Assembly: GCA_903910495.1 (NCBI GenBank) | Contig: CAIVZW010000071.1 | Span: 1 to 24,323, forward strand | Direction of reading: 5' to 3' | Source of the DNA: an uncultured beta proteobacterium | GTDB lineage: Bacteria > Pseudomonadota > Gammaproteobacteria > Burkholderiales > Rhodocyclaceae | Length of the DNA: 24,323 bases | Shown here: piece by piece, positions 7,859 through 16,984 of the stretch | How the letters are laid out: the number at the start of each line of letters is the position of its first letter | How positions within the stretch are numbered: the stretch's first letter is position 1 | The notes under the pieces: generated by a model | What the model was told of the DNA's origin: nothing | The model's input: only the letters and a program-made list of their open reading frames with translations | Databases searched by the model: none | Position numbers and translations under genes: made by a program

Positions 7859-8890
7859 TCAGGAGGTTTGGAACAAGGCCACGTAACTCAGGAAAAATTC
7901 TTCGAGAAACAGGCGGTTGTTCAAAGGTTGTTCGCTTTGCATCTTGTATTGTAACGTTTTCCGGTTGAATGCCAATAAATCAGCGCTCTCGGTCGATTTT
8001 GCCAGGCGTTGTAACAGCGGGGCTTGCGACAGAAAATAGCGCAATGGAAGATCCTCGCTGGCCAATGTCAGGTCGAAAAGCCACTTTTGCGACCATTCGA
8101 TCATTCGTTTCAGGGGTGCAGGACGTTTTTCGGCTTTTATCACCCGATCAAGGTTCGCCGCGGCACCCAGTGGGTCGAGTGAACTGCCGCGCGACATTTC
8201 GGAGATCAATGCATCAAGCAGGACACGCTCTCCGCTTGTGCCGAGTTCGACAGCCAACAGGGGTGAACCTCCGGCCAGAGCCAGCCAGTGCGCTGCATCA
8301 CTGACGCCGGCTTGAAGTAAGTATTGTTCGGCCCGCTTGCGCGCCGGTTGCGGAACGGGAAGTGCCTGACAACGGCTGCGAATGGTGGGCAGCAAGCGCT
8401 CCTTTTCACTAGAAACCAATATAAATAATGTATTTGCGATTGGTTCTTCAAGTGACTTGAGAAGAGAATTCGCGGTTGAACGATTCATTGCTTCGGCCGG
8501 ATTGATCAGGATGACGCGCACTCCGTTTCGATGCGTCCCGACATGAAGGTAGTCATCGAGCGCGCGAACCTGATCAATGGTGATCTGCTGACTCGGTTTT
8601 TTCTTGTTGCCCGTTTCGCTTGCATCGCCTTCTTCTTCGGCCAGCGCATCGGGTTGCAGCAGACGGAAATCCGGATGATTGCCTTGGGCCAGCCAGACAC
8701 AGGCGGCGCAAATTCCACAGGACTGAGAATCGACAGTCGGGCTTTCGCAGAGCAACGACTCGGCAAAACTCCGGGCGAGGTCAAACTTGCCGATTCCCCG
8801 CTGACCTGAAATCAGGAGTGCGTGCGGCAGTTGCCTACGCCTTGCAACAAGCTGTGCCCAAGCCTCACTGTGAAGTTCTGTTATGTTCAT
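7859..8890 (-). CDS. holB: DNA polymerase III delta' subunit
   Basis: 343 residues. Delta' is part of the clamp loader that places the beta sliding clamp on DNA. Visible features are the Walker A-like GQRGIGK at 29-35, the zinc-module cysteines Cys48, Cys58, Cys61 and Cys64, LLKSLEEP, and the SRC arginine-finger motif in IRSRCQAL. The start is the ATG at 8888-8890, which overlaps the tmk stop as ATGA; the longer frame opens only with a TTG two codons earlier and is less likely. Its position between tmk and pilZ-tatD is the conserved arrangement. Confidence 0.93.
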   Translation of the reverse strand: MNITELHSEAWAQLVARRRQLPHALLISGQRGIGKFDLARSFAESLLCESPTVDSQSCGICAACVWLAQGNHPDFRLLQPDALAEEEGDASETGNKKKPSQQITIDQVRALDDYLHVGTHRNGVRVILINPAEAMNRSTANSLLKSLEEPIANTLFILVSSEKERLLPTIRSRCQALPVPQPARKRAEQYLLQAGVSDAAHWLALAGGSPLLAVELGTSGERVLLDALISEMSRGSSLDPLGAAANLDRVIKAEKRPAPLKRMIEWSQKWLFDLTLASEDLPLRYFLSQAPLLQRLAKSTESADLLAFNRKTLQYKMQSEQPLNNRLFLEEFFLSYVALFQTS

Positions 8891-9537
8891 AAACAATATG
8901 TTGAAACTGTTTCTTCAACCTGTTTCTTTATTTCTACGAGTGTCTGGCCGGCGTTAATTACACGGATTCGGTCTGGTGCTGACGCTGCTCGTTCAAGGTA
9001 TGCCTGCCGGACGCGGTCGTGAAAATCGGCTTGTTCCTGCTCAAACCGGTCGAGTTCTCGCCCCTGTGCTGCGATGCGTTCGCCGGCAACGGCAGGAGCC
9101 AAATCAAAAAGAAAGGTCAGATCGGGCTGTAGATGTCCATGTACCCACTGTTCAAGTTCGGCAAACTTTCGTTTATCCAGCCCTCGCCCACCCCCCTGAT
9201 ACGCATAGGTTGCATCGCTGAAGCGGTCACATATAACCCAATCGCCCCGCGCCAGCGCCGGCTCGATCACTTGCGCCAGATGCTCGCGCCGAGCGGCAAA
9301 CATCAGCAGGGCTTCGGTTTCAAGATGCATGGGATCGTGCAGAAGCAATTCCCTAAGCTTTTCGCCGAGCGGCGTACCGCCTGGCTCACGGGTAGAGACA
9401 ACGCCCAGTCCATGCGCGCGGACAAGTTCGGCAACGCTGGCAATATGCGTGCTTTTGCCGGCACCGTCGATGCCCTCGAACGTAATGAATTTCCCGCGTT
9501 TCACGACTCGATTCATTTCCTGCGAATTCAAATTCAC
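8887..9537 (-). CDS. tmk: Thymidylate kinase
   Basis: 216 residues; phosphorylates dTMP to dTDP for DNA synthesis. The P-loop GIDGAGKST is at 22-30 and the DR-type motif with the LID region ([17 protein letters not shown]) at 104-120. The chosen start is GTG at 9535-9537, which overlaps the mltG stop as GTGA and has GAGG a few bases upstream. The in-frame ATG at 9516 would give 209 residues, and its AGGA lies too close to the start for good initiation. The gene is the second member of the mltG-tmk-holB-pilZ-tatD operon. Confidence 0.94.
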   Translation of the reverse strand: MNLNSQEMNRVVKRGKFITFEGIDGAGKSTHIASVAELVRAHGLGVVSTREPGGTPLGEKLRELLLHDPMHLETEALLMFAARREHLAQVIEPALARGDWVICDRFSDATYAYQGGGRGLDKRKFAELEQWVHGHLQPDLTFLFDLAPAVAGERIAAQGRELDRFEQEQADFHDRVRQAYLERAASAPDRIRVINAGQTLVEIKKQVEETVSTYCL

Positions 9538-10532
9538 CTTCCACCTCGCTGATAGCGGTTTACGGCCTGATTATGCTCATCCAGCGTACGCGAAAACTGG
9601 CTACTGCCGTCGCCGCGCGCCACAAAATAAATGGCCTGACTTTGTGCCGGATGCAGTGTTGATTGCAGCGAAGCCAGGCCGGGCATGGCAATGGGCGTTG
9701 GCGGCAAACCTGCACGCGTATAGGTATTGTAAGGCGTGTCGGCAAGCAGATCGCGCTTGCGCAGGTTGCCGTCGAATTTCTCGCCCATCCCGTAAATCAC
9801 CGTCGGATCGGTCTGCAACAGCATGCCCAGACGCAAGCGGTTAACAAATACGGCGGCGACCAGAGGTCTGTCCTGGTCACGCCCGGTTTCCTTTTCAACA
9901 ATAGAGGCCATGATCAAGGCTTCATACGGGTTGCCATAGGGCAGCCCGCCTACCCTGGCCTCCCACTCACGCGACAAATGCCGCTGCATCGCCCGGTAGG
10001 CACGCGCAAGCACAGCCACATCACTGCTTTGCTTGGCGAAGAGATAGGTATCGGGAAAGAACTGGCCTTCGGCGGCGCCTTGCGCTACGCCAATCAGGCG
10101 CATGATTTCCAAGTCCGACAAGGCTTTTGTATCGTGGCGAATGTCCGGGTTCGTATCCAGTCGTTCGCGCATCTGACGGAAGGTCCAGCCTTCGATGAAG
10201 GCAATCTCGGTTTGTGTCACATCACCGCGCGTCAGCTTGTTCATCAATTCCAGCGAAGTAATACCGCGAGCAATTTCGTAGCTCCCGGCCTTGATTGATG
10301 ACTCGACACGCAGCACCTTGCCCAGAACGATGAATAACCAGGGCTCAAGTCTGACTCCGGCCGCGGCAATTTCTCTGGCTGCCGCACGCATGCTGCTTCC
10401 GGGGGCAATATTAAAATCGAGCTGTTCGCTTTTCAACTCCAGCGGCGATGAAATTTGCCAGAAGAAAATACCTCCCAGGATCATACTCACGATCAGGCCA
10501 AGGACGATCAGGATTTTTATGAATTTATGCAT
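9534..10532 (-). CDS. mltG: Endolytic murein transglycosylase MltG (YceG)
   Basis: 332 residues, an inner-membrane enzyme that cleaves nascent peptidoglycan strands. The ATG at 10530-10532 opens into a short basic stretch and one membrane helix (about residues 5-25); the open frame upstream lacks family features. The LysM-like region is followed by the catalytic YceG domain with EGQFFPDTY at 155-163 and the ASIVEKETG motif at 209-217 that holds the catalytic glutamate. It is the first gene of the leftward replication/cell-wall operon and is divergent from ygfZ across 191 bp. No strong ribosome site is visible before the ATG. Confidence 0.92.
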   Translation of the reverse strand: MHKFIKILIVLGLIVSMILGGIFFWQISSPLELKSEQLDFNIAPGSSMRAAAREIAAAGVRLEPWLFIVLGKVLRVESSIKAGSYEIARGITSLELMNKLTRGDVTQTEIAFIEGWTFRQMRERLDTNPDIRHDTKALSDLEIMRLIGVAQGAAEGQFFPDTYLFAKQSSDVAVLARAYRAMQRHLSREWEARVGGLPYGNPYEALIMASIVEKETGRDQDRPLVAAVFVNRLRLGMLLQTDPTVIYGMGEKFDGNLRKRDLLADTPYNTYTRAGLPPTPIAMPGLASLQSTLHPAQSQAIYFVARGDGSSQFSRTLDEHNQAVNRYQRGGR

Positions 10533-10580
10533 TGATCCGGGACGGCTTGAGAGCCACAGGTCTTGGGGTTGGAGTGGCGA

Positions 10581-10586
10581 TATAAT
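10581..10586 (+). promoter_or_regulatory. Perfect -10 hexamer in the mltG/ygfZ divergent region
   Basis: TATAAT occurs 138 bp before the ygfZ start. No -35 element lies at 16-18 bases upstream, so this is only a weak promoter candidate. The surrounding bases read TATTAT on the opposite strand, so they could also serve mltG. Confidence 0.25.
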
Positions 10587-10723
10587 AGCCGAAACCTTCA
10601 GCGATGAACCGATACGGTCCTTCCGGGTCGAAGCCAAACAGATTTCGCGCCGATTTAAACGGGCGCACACTACGATATCAGGCAATTGCAAACGGCCTGC
10701 CTGAGAAAACTAATGGAAAAACG

Positions 10724-11743
10724 ATGATGAACCTCAGTTGGCAGGCATTTCTTTGTAGCGCCGGTGCCCGTATCGATAACGGCATGGTTGATAATTTTGG
10801 CGACCTTGCCGCGGAACTGGTTTCCGCCCGTGAAACGACGATCATGTCTCCCTTGGTTCATCTTGGCCTGCTTGAATGCTCAGGCGAAGATGCACAGGCA
10901 TTCCTCCACAATCAGTTGACCAGCGACGTCAACCACTTGCCTTCGGATGCTGCCCAGCACTCAGCCTGGTGCACAGCCAAGGGCCGGATGCAGGCCAGCT
11001 TTCTCCTGTATCGGGACGGTCCGGCGTATCGTGGACTGCTCTCTGCCCGTCTGCTGGCGGGCATCCAGAAACGCCTGCAAATGTTTGTACTACGCTCCAA
11101 GGTCCGGTTGGCCGACCTTTCCGGCAGCCACGAACTTATCGGCTTGTCCGGACCGCAGGCTGAGTTGGCCTTGCGCAATGCGGGTTTGCCCCTGCCATCC
11201 CGATTGCTCGAGACGCTTGTTGTCCCTGGCGGCACGGTCATTCGTCTTGGCCGGACCCGCTTTGTCATCGTTGCCGGAAGTGAAAACGCAGAAAATCTGT
11301 GGGGAAAACTTGCCGCAAACGCCCGGCCTGTGGGCACGCCAGCCTGGCAATGGCTCGATATTCAGGCCGGTATTCCGCTGATCACCGAGGACACCAAAGA
11401 GGAGTTCGTTCCGCAAATGGCCAATTTCGACAGGATTGGTGGCGTCAGCTTCCACAAAGGTTGTTACCCCGGACAGGAAATCGTCGCCCGTGCCCAGTAT
11501 CTCGGAAAGATCAAGCGTCACCTCTATCGTATCCACGCGACCAGTGCCGTTACGGCCGGCATGTCGATTTTTGCCCCGGACAGTCCCGAGCACCCTTGCG
11601 GCATGATCGCCAATGCGGCCCCGGCCCCCGATGGCGGTTATGATGCACTGGCTGTCATTCAGGAGAGTTTTGTCGATACTGGCGATCTTCGCCTTGATGC
11701 GCCGGATATCCGGATTGTCGCTATCGAGCCGGTCAGCGTCTAG
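10724..11743 (+). CDS. ygfZ: Folate-binding protein YgfZ (iron-sulfur cluster maintenance)
   Basis: 339 residues. It is a GcvT-fold, folate-binding protein that supports iron-sulfur enzymes such as MiaB. The signature KGCYPGQE is at 245-252, with the conserved cysteine at 247. The N-terminal FLHNQLTSDV (60-69) and the SAWCTAKGRMQASFLLY stretch (80-96) are also typical. The ATG at 10724 is chosen because GGAAAA lies six bases upstream and the family alignment begins soon after; a second ATG follows directly. The ORF extends to 10604 but that part crosses the mltG promoter region and is not family-like. Confidence 0.9.
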   Translation: MMNLSWQAFLCSAGARIDNGMVDNFGDLAAELVSARETTIMSPLVHLGLLECSGEDAQAFLHNQLTSDVNHLPSDAAQHSAWCTAKGRMQASFLLYRDGPAYRGLLSARLLAGIQKRLQMFVLRSKVRLADLSGSHELIGLSGPQAELALRNAGLPLPSRLLETLVVPGGTVIRLGRTRFVIVAGSENAENLWGKLAANARPVGTPAWQWLDIQAGIPLITEDTKEEFVPQMANFDRIGGVSFHKGCYPGQEIVARAQYLGKIKRHLYRIHATSAVTAGMSIFAPDSPEHPCGMIANAAPAPDGGYDALAVIQESFVDTGDLRLDAPDIRIVAIEPVSV

Positions 11744-11766
11744 CCGCAAGACTCCGGAAACTTTCG

Positions 11767-12546
11767 ATGTGCCTGATTCTTCTCGCCTGGCAGGCTCATC
11801 CTGAGTACCCCCTTGTCGTTGCGGCCAATCGGGATGAGTTCTTTGCCCGACCTTCCGTACCCGCCAGATTCTGGACAGAGGCCCCTGATATTCTTGCCGG
11901 ACGGGATCTGCAAGCCGGGGGAACCTGGCTGGGTGTCAGCCGTCAGCGGCGTTTTGCGGCGCTGACCAATTATCGCGAAGGCCCCCGGCAACAGGCCAAT
12001 GCACCGTCGCGCGGCGCTCTAGTGGCCGACTTTCTTGTGGGTACGAGCACTCCGGAAATCTATCTGGAGGCGCTGGCCAACCGCAGCGCCGATTACAACG
12101 GGTTCAACCTTTTCGTCGGCGACGGCCGCCGGCTCGCTTACTACTCGAATCGTGGACCCGGCCCAAGCTGGCTGGCGCCGGGAATCTACGGTCTATCCAA
12201 CCATCTGCTCGATACGCCATGGCCGAAATTATCGGCCGCCCGATCAGCATTTGCCCAGGCGCTCACGCAGTTGCCGGCGACGGCCCCCTTCTTCGACCTG
12301 CTCGCCGACAAGGAAATCGTTGCCGACAGGCATTTACCGGAAACCGGCGTCCCGCTTGAATGGGAGCGCATCCTGTCGGCCGTTTTCGTCAGTTCACCGG
12401 ATTACGGTACGCGCGCTTCGACCGTGCTGATGATGCATCGGGATGGCCTGGTCACGCTGATCGAACGCAATTTTGGCCACGCGGCTCTGCCGCTGGACGA
12501 GGTGTGCGAGACTTTTCAGTCCTCGGAGATATCCACCGGGGTATAA
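11767..12546 (+). CDS. NRDE family protein (TANGO2 homologue)
   Basis: 259 residues. It begins MCLILLAWQAHPEYPLVVAANRDE: Cys2 and the NRDE motif at 21-24 define the NRDE/TANGO2 family, and GGTWLG at 51-56 with the ALTNYR segment at 65-70 is also characteristic. The fold resembles N-terminal nucleophile hydrolases; animal TANGO2 has been linked to heme and lipid handling, but the bacterial function is not settled. It starts 23 bp after ygfZ on the same strand and is probably cotranscribed. The last 31 bases overlap the convergent L,D-transpeptidase gene. Confidence 0.88.
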   Translation: MCLILLAWQAHPEYPLVVAANRDEFFARPSVPARFWTEAPDILAGRDLQAGGTWLGVSRQRRFAALTNYREGPRQQANAPSRGALVADFLVGTSTPEIYLEALANRSADYNGFNLFVGDGRRLAYYSNRGPGPSWLAPGIYGLSNHLLDTPWPKLSAARSAFAQALTQLPATAPFFDLLADKEIVADRHLPETGVPLEWERILSAVFVSSPDYGTRASTVLMMHRDGLVTLIERNFGHAALPLDEVCETFQSSEISTGV

Positions 12547-12998
12547 ACCGGCACACGATCGAAGAGTTCGAGGATGTCGGCATTGCGCATGCGAATACAG
12601 CCGTGCGAACCGGGAATCCCCATCCTTGCCGTATCCGGACTGCCGTGGATGTAGATGTAGCGGCGCATGCTATCGACGCAGCCGAGCCGGTTGAATTCCG
12701 GCTCACAGCCCGACAGCCACAGGATGCGCGTGAGAATCCAGTCACGCTCTGGAGACGATGCGCCAAGTTCGGGAGAATAAATTTCACCGCTTGGACGACG
12801 AGCAACAAAGACCGTGTTTTCGGCTTGGCCGGCGCCGATCTTGGCGCGGACGAGATGCTTTCCGCGCGGTGTGCAGTAGCTTCCACTCTGTTCCCCGGCG
12901 CCTCTGGACGCCGTGGATACCGGGAAACAAAGCAGTCCCTGCCCGGCCTCGTCAAACAAGATCAGTGATTGCCGGGCGAGCGAAATTTTAATGTGCAC
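12516..12998 (-). CDS. L,D-transpeptidase (YkuD domain), no visible signal peptide
   Basis: 160 residues. The YkuD catalytic signature is clear: IHGSPD with His118-Gly119, then GSHGCIRM with His132, catalytic Cys134 and Arg136. Such enzymes crosslink peptidoglycan or attach or remove proteins on it. The start is a GTG at 12996-12998, two bases after the tadA stop, with a weak GGGA upstream; a possible extension inside tadA is not family-like. The protein opens directly into a beta-strand (MHIKISLARQSLILF) with no hydrophobic leader or anchor, odd for an enzyme whose substrate is periplasmic. It may be exported by another route, or an upstream start may have been missed. Confidence 0.85.
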   Translation of the reverse strand: MHIKISLARQSLILFDEAGQGLLCFPVSTASRGAGEQSGSYCTPRGKHLVRAKIGAGQAENTVFVARRPSGEIYSPELGASSPERDWILTRILWLSGCEPEFNRLGCVDSMRRYIYIHGSPDTARMGIPGSHGCIRMRNADILELFDRVPVYTPVDISED

Positions 12999-13000
12999 GC

Positions 13001-14081
<1,081 letters not shown>

Positions 14082-14161
14082 AATGACTCCGGCGACACAA
14101 GAAAACTGATGATAGCTAGTGATTAATTCAGATTCTATGGAAAAATGAAGGAAACATCATC

Positions 14162-14190
14162 ATTATTTACTGACAGCTCTTTCGCTGCAA
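14162..14190 (-). promoter_or_regulatory. Candidate promoter of the PilZ-STAS gene
   Basis: On the reverse strand TTGCAG (14185-14190), a 17-base spacer and AATAAT (14162-14167) lie about 80 bp before the TTG start. The -10 matches five of six consensus positions and the -35 three of six, so this is tentative. Confidence 0.3.
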
Positions 14191-14255
14191 GGAAAAGGGA
14201 TCAATAGTAACAGTAGCATCCCATAGAGGAATTGCCTGACTATTCATCCCAGGGT

Positions 14256-14284
14256 TTGACCCGCCGGCCAGCGCCGAGGATACT
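14256..14284 (+). promoter_or_regulatory. Candidate promoter of the potassium-channel gene
   Basis: TTGACC (14256-14261), an exact 17-base spacer and GATACT (14279-14284) precede the channel start by 30 bp, which would leave a short leader. The rest of the 233-bp gap between the PilZ-STAS gene and the channel holds no ORF or hairpin I can support. Confidence 0.4.
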
Positions 14285-14314
14285 TCGTGCTATCGATTTT
14301 CTGAGCCAGAAGCC

Positions 14315-15967
14315 ATGCTTGCAAAACTAAAGCGTTCGACCAAACGCCTGCTCGTGCTGCTTGCCCTCCTTCCTTCCACGGTGCTTGTTCTCGGAACGAT
14401 CTACATGCTCGGAATGGAGTATTTTGAAGGCAGCCCGCGCACTTTCCTCGAAAGCCTGCAGTGGGCATCCGAAACGCTGACCACCACCGGTTACGGGCAC
14501 GACAGCCACTGGACACATCCGGTAGTAGCCTTGTTCGTCATCCTCGGTCAGTTCATGGGCCAGTTTCTCGTCTTCCTGATTTTTCCGATATTCGTCCTGC
14601 CCTACTTTGAAGAACAGTTTGAAGTTCGCTTGCAGCACATGTTGCCGCCAATGGCCGGCAAGGTACTTTTCTACCGTTACGGCCCGGCCATTGAATCCGT
14701 GCTCGAAGAATTCAAGCGCACTGATAGTCCCTTCGTCATCTTTGAAGAAGACATGGAACTGGCGCGTAACCTCCGCGATCGCGGTTACAACGTGGTGTTC
14801 GGAAAACTGGCTGAAGATCCATCGGTTCTGGCCCGCGTGAAACAGGCGCGGGCGGTGGTCAGCAATGCCGGCGATCATGCCAATGCTACCTGTACGCTGA
14901 TTGTCCGCGAACACGGGTTTACCGGCCCGTTCTATGCGCTGGCCGACGATCCTCTTTATCGGCCACCGATGCTCCAGATTGGCGCGACCGAAGTGTTCAC
15001 CCCGGCCCATGTCCTCGGCGCCGCTCTGGCATCACGTGCCAGCACCCGCATCAGCCCGCCTGCCGAAGGCATGCATCTGCTCGGAACGAAGGTGGGAATG
15101 GCCGAATTCCGCGTCCGTGCAGGAAGCCCGCTGGCCGGCAAACAACTCGGCGATCTGCATCTGCGCGAAGAGTACGGTGTGTCCGTCATCGGACAATGGC
15201 ATGAAGGAATTTTCACGACCGCCAAGGGACCGAGTACATGCATTGAAACGGGCGCAATTCTTGTCGTTGTCGGTGCCCAGGCCAAGCTGGAAAAAGTCGA
15301 ACGGATGGCCATGCCGATCCGACGTACCGGTACTATCGTTCTGGCTGGCTACGGTGCCGTCGGGCGCAAGGTCATCGAAATGCTCCATGACGCCGGCGAA
15401 ACCTGCATCGTGATCGACCGCGAATCCGCAGCGGGGGTGGATGTTGTGGGTAATGTCCTCGAATTGGCCACCCTTGACCAAGCCAGGGTGCGTGAGGCCG
15501 GGGCGGTCATCCTGGCGCTGAGCAATGACAGCGAATCCGTTTTTGCCACCGCCGTGGTGCGCGATTACGCCCCCGAAGTTCCGCTTATCGTAAGGGTTGG
15601 CCGGGCGCCGAATACGGCGCGGATCTACCGTTCAGGGGCCGATTTCGCCATTTCGGTGGGACAGGTTGCCGGACAGATTCTGGCCTACCATCTGCTTGAC
15701 GAGCAGGTCATTCCTGTCGAAAACCGGATCAAGTTCAGCCGCTTGAGCGCAGGAACCCTGACCGGTGCCCATCCCTGGCACAGCGATGTGCTTGAACGAA
15801 CCGGGGCCAAGGTTGTCGCGGTGGAGCGCGGGCAGGACGTCCTTGTCGAATTCGACAAGGACTTTTCGCTTCTCCCTGACGATGCGCTCTTTGTCTGCGG
15901 ATCGATCAGCAGCCTGGAACGCTACCAGCGCCAATTTCAGTCTTCAAGCATCGTGGCGCACAGTTGA
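14315..15967 (+). CDS. Two-helix potassium channel with tandem RCK (TrkA-N/TrkA-C) domains
   Basis: 550 residues. Two membrane helices (about 12-33 and 69-96) flank a pore loop with selectivity filter TTTGYG at 56-61, a variant of TVGYG seen in some bacterial channels. The cytoplasmic part has an RCK domain (about 115-235), a TrkA-C-like segment (about 262-330), a second RCK (about 338-460) and a second TrkA-C (about 465-540). The second Rossmann motif is intact (GYGAVG at 345-350), whereas the first is degenerate (FYRYGPAIES), so only the second is predicted to bind a nucleotide in the usual way. The layout resembles GsuK-type channels gated by nucleotide and ions. It stands alone with its own promoter candidate, about 100 bp before the zinc-uptake operon. 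The ribosome site before the ATG is weak. Confidence 0.88.
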   Translation: MLAKLKRSTKRLLVLLALLPSTVLVLGTIYMLGMEYFEGSPRTFLESLQWASETLTTTGYGHDSHWTHPVVALFVILGQFMGQFLVFLIFPIFVLPYFEEQFEVRLQHMLPPMAGKVLFYRYGPAIESVLEEFKRTDSPFVIFEEDMELARNLRDRGYNVVFGKLAEDPSVLARVKQARAVVSNAGDHANATCTLIVREHGFTGPFYALADDPLYRPPMLQIGATEVFTPAHVLGAALASRASTRISPPAEGMHLLGTKVGMAEFRVRAGSPLAGKQLGDLHLREEYGVSVIGQWHEGIFTTAKGPSTCIETGAILVVVGAQAKLEKVERMAMPIRRTGTIVLAGYGAVGRKVIEMLHDAGETCIVIDRESAAGVDVVGNVLELATLDQARVREAGAVILALSNDSESVFATAVVRDYAPEVPLIVRVGRAPNTARIYRSGADFAISVGQVAGQILAYHLLDEQVIPVENRIKFSRLSAGTLTGAHPWHSDVLERTGAKVVAVERGQDVLVEFDKDFSLLPDDALFVCGSISSLERYQRQFQSSSIVAHS

Positions 15968-15996
15968 AAAGTCCGTTGCTCATACTCGCTTGCTAG

Positions 15997-16011
15997 TGCA
16001 ACAAAGTTGCA
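15997..16011 (+). promoter_or_regulatory. 15-bp perfect inverted repeat before the zinc ABC operon, possible metal-regulator operator
   Basis: TGCAAC and GTTGCA are exact reverse complements around AAA, 57 bp before the small ORF that leads the znuCBA genes. The position suits a Zur/Fur-family or similar repressor operator. The sequence does not match the enterobacterial Zur consensus as I know it, so regulator identity is inferred from context only. Confidence 0.45.
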
Positions 16012-16067
16012 TTTAGAGGAGAAATAAGGCAGCATTCCCTCTTCAACACTCGAGTTCTGACAGGCTC

Positions 16068-16211
16068 ATGCACGCCCCAATCCACCGCGTCAAAACAAAA
16101 AACAGTCCCCGCCCCAATCCGACGCTGTGTGCTGGTGCATCGACGCGACTGCTGTGGAGTTGCGGCGCCTTGCTGCTGCTTTGGGCGGCTGTCTATTGGG
16201 CTCTGACATGA
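16068..16211 (+). CDS. Small membrane protein upstream of znuC, 47 residues
   Basis: An ORF from the ATG at 16068 to a TGA at 16209-16211 encodes 47 residues: a basic N-terminus (IHRVKTKNSPRPN) followed by one hydrophobic helix, LLWSCGALLLLWAAVYWALT, at the C-terminus. It ends in an ATGA overlap with the znuC start, the arrangement used for translational coupling; this also explains why znuC has no good ribosome site of its own. I do not recognise a family. It could be a small accessory subunit of the importer or a leader whose main role is coupling. The ribosome site before its own ATG is weak (AGG four bases upstream), which lowers confidence. Confidence 0.5.
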   Translation: MHAPIHRVKTKNSPRPNPTLCAGASTRLLWSCGALLLLWAAVYWALT

Positions 16212-16984
16212 GTGCTTCGGCATTGCCAATTCTCCGTTTCGATAATCTGACACTCGGCTACAACCGGCATCCGGCGGTTCACCATCTCCGGGGCGAAATC
16301 GCCGCCGGCAGTCTTCTGGCCGTGGTCGGCCCCAACGGCGCGGGCAAGTCGACGCTGCTCAAGGGCATCGTTGGCGAATTGCGTCCGATGCAGGGGCGAA
16401 TCGAACTCATGGGTCTCAAGCGTGAACATATCGCTTATCTTGCACAACAATCGACGCTCGACAGCAGCTTTCCCATCGTTATCCGCGATTTTGTGGCCAT
16501 GGGTCTGTGGGCGCGTTTCGGGGCATTCCGGGGGTTCGATCACGACGCCCGGCAGCGTATTGAAGAAGCGATCGCGGCCGTCGGCCTCAGCGGTCTGGAA
16601 AACCGGCCGATCGGGCAACTTTCGGGGGGGCAGTTGCAAAGAGCGCGCTTTGCCCGTGTGATACTGCAGGATTCGCCACTGGTTCTGCTCGACGAACCCT
16701 ATGGCGCCATCGATGCCAATACCGTGCGTGACCTGGCGGCGCTGGTTCGTCGCTGGAATGCCGAAGGGCGCACGGTGATCAGCGTTTTGCACGATTTCTC
16801 CCATGTCCGTCAGGAATATCCGGAAACGCTTCTGCTGGCCCGTGAAGTCGTGGCGCGCGGGGCGACCGCCGAAGTCCTGTGCGAGGAAAACCAGGAACGC
16901 GCGCGCCATCTTGCCGAAGCGCAGGGTGAGGACCCGGATGCTCCGGTCTGTCACGCCGATGTTACTGTGGAGCACCAGCACTGA
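16208..16984 (+). CDS. znuC: Zinc (possibly manganese) ABC transporter ATP-binding protein
   Basis: 258 residues. Complete ABC ATPase: Walker A GPNGAGKST at 41-49, Q-loop in YLAQQSTLD, signature LSGGQ at 138-142, Walker B VLLDEP at 159-164 and switch histidine in SVLHDFS at 192-198. The sequence around DSSFPIVIRDFVAMG is typical of the Zn/Mn group of ATPases. The C-terminus carries a short metal-ligand-rich tail with CHAD and EHQH. The start at 16208 places the family alignment right after the N-terminus and overlaps the small ORF as ATGA; the longer frame from 16127 reads through that ORF and is rejected. It ends in a one-base overlap with znuB. Confidence 0.9.
   Translation: MSASALPILRFDNLTLGYNRHPAVHHLRGEIAAGSLLAVVGPNGAGKSTLLKGIVGELRPMQGRIELMGLKREHIAYLAQQSTLDSSFPIVIRDFVAMGLWARFGAFRGFDHDARQRIEEAIAAVGLSGLENRPIGQLSGGQLQRARFARVILQDSPLVLLDEPYGAIDANTVRDLAALVRRWNAEGRTVISVLHDFSHVRQEYPETLLLAREVVARGATAEVLCEENQERARHLAEAQGEDPDAPVCHADVTVEHQH

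Noticed and set aside
9663..10298. 211-codon open frame on the forward strand
   Set aside because: It is antisense within mltG and lacks any recognisable motif.
14198..14226. GGGAT...ATCCC inverted repeat upstream of the K+ channel
   Set aside because: Only five pairs with a long loop; expected by chance.
16014..16026. Strong ribosome-site-like AGAGGAG followed by AAATAAGG
   Set aside because: No ATG, GTG or TTG lies at a useful distance downstream, so it does not define a gene start.
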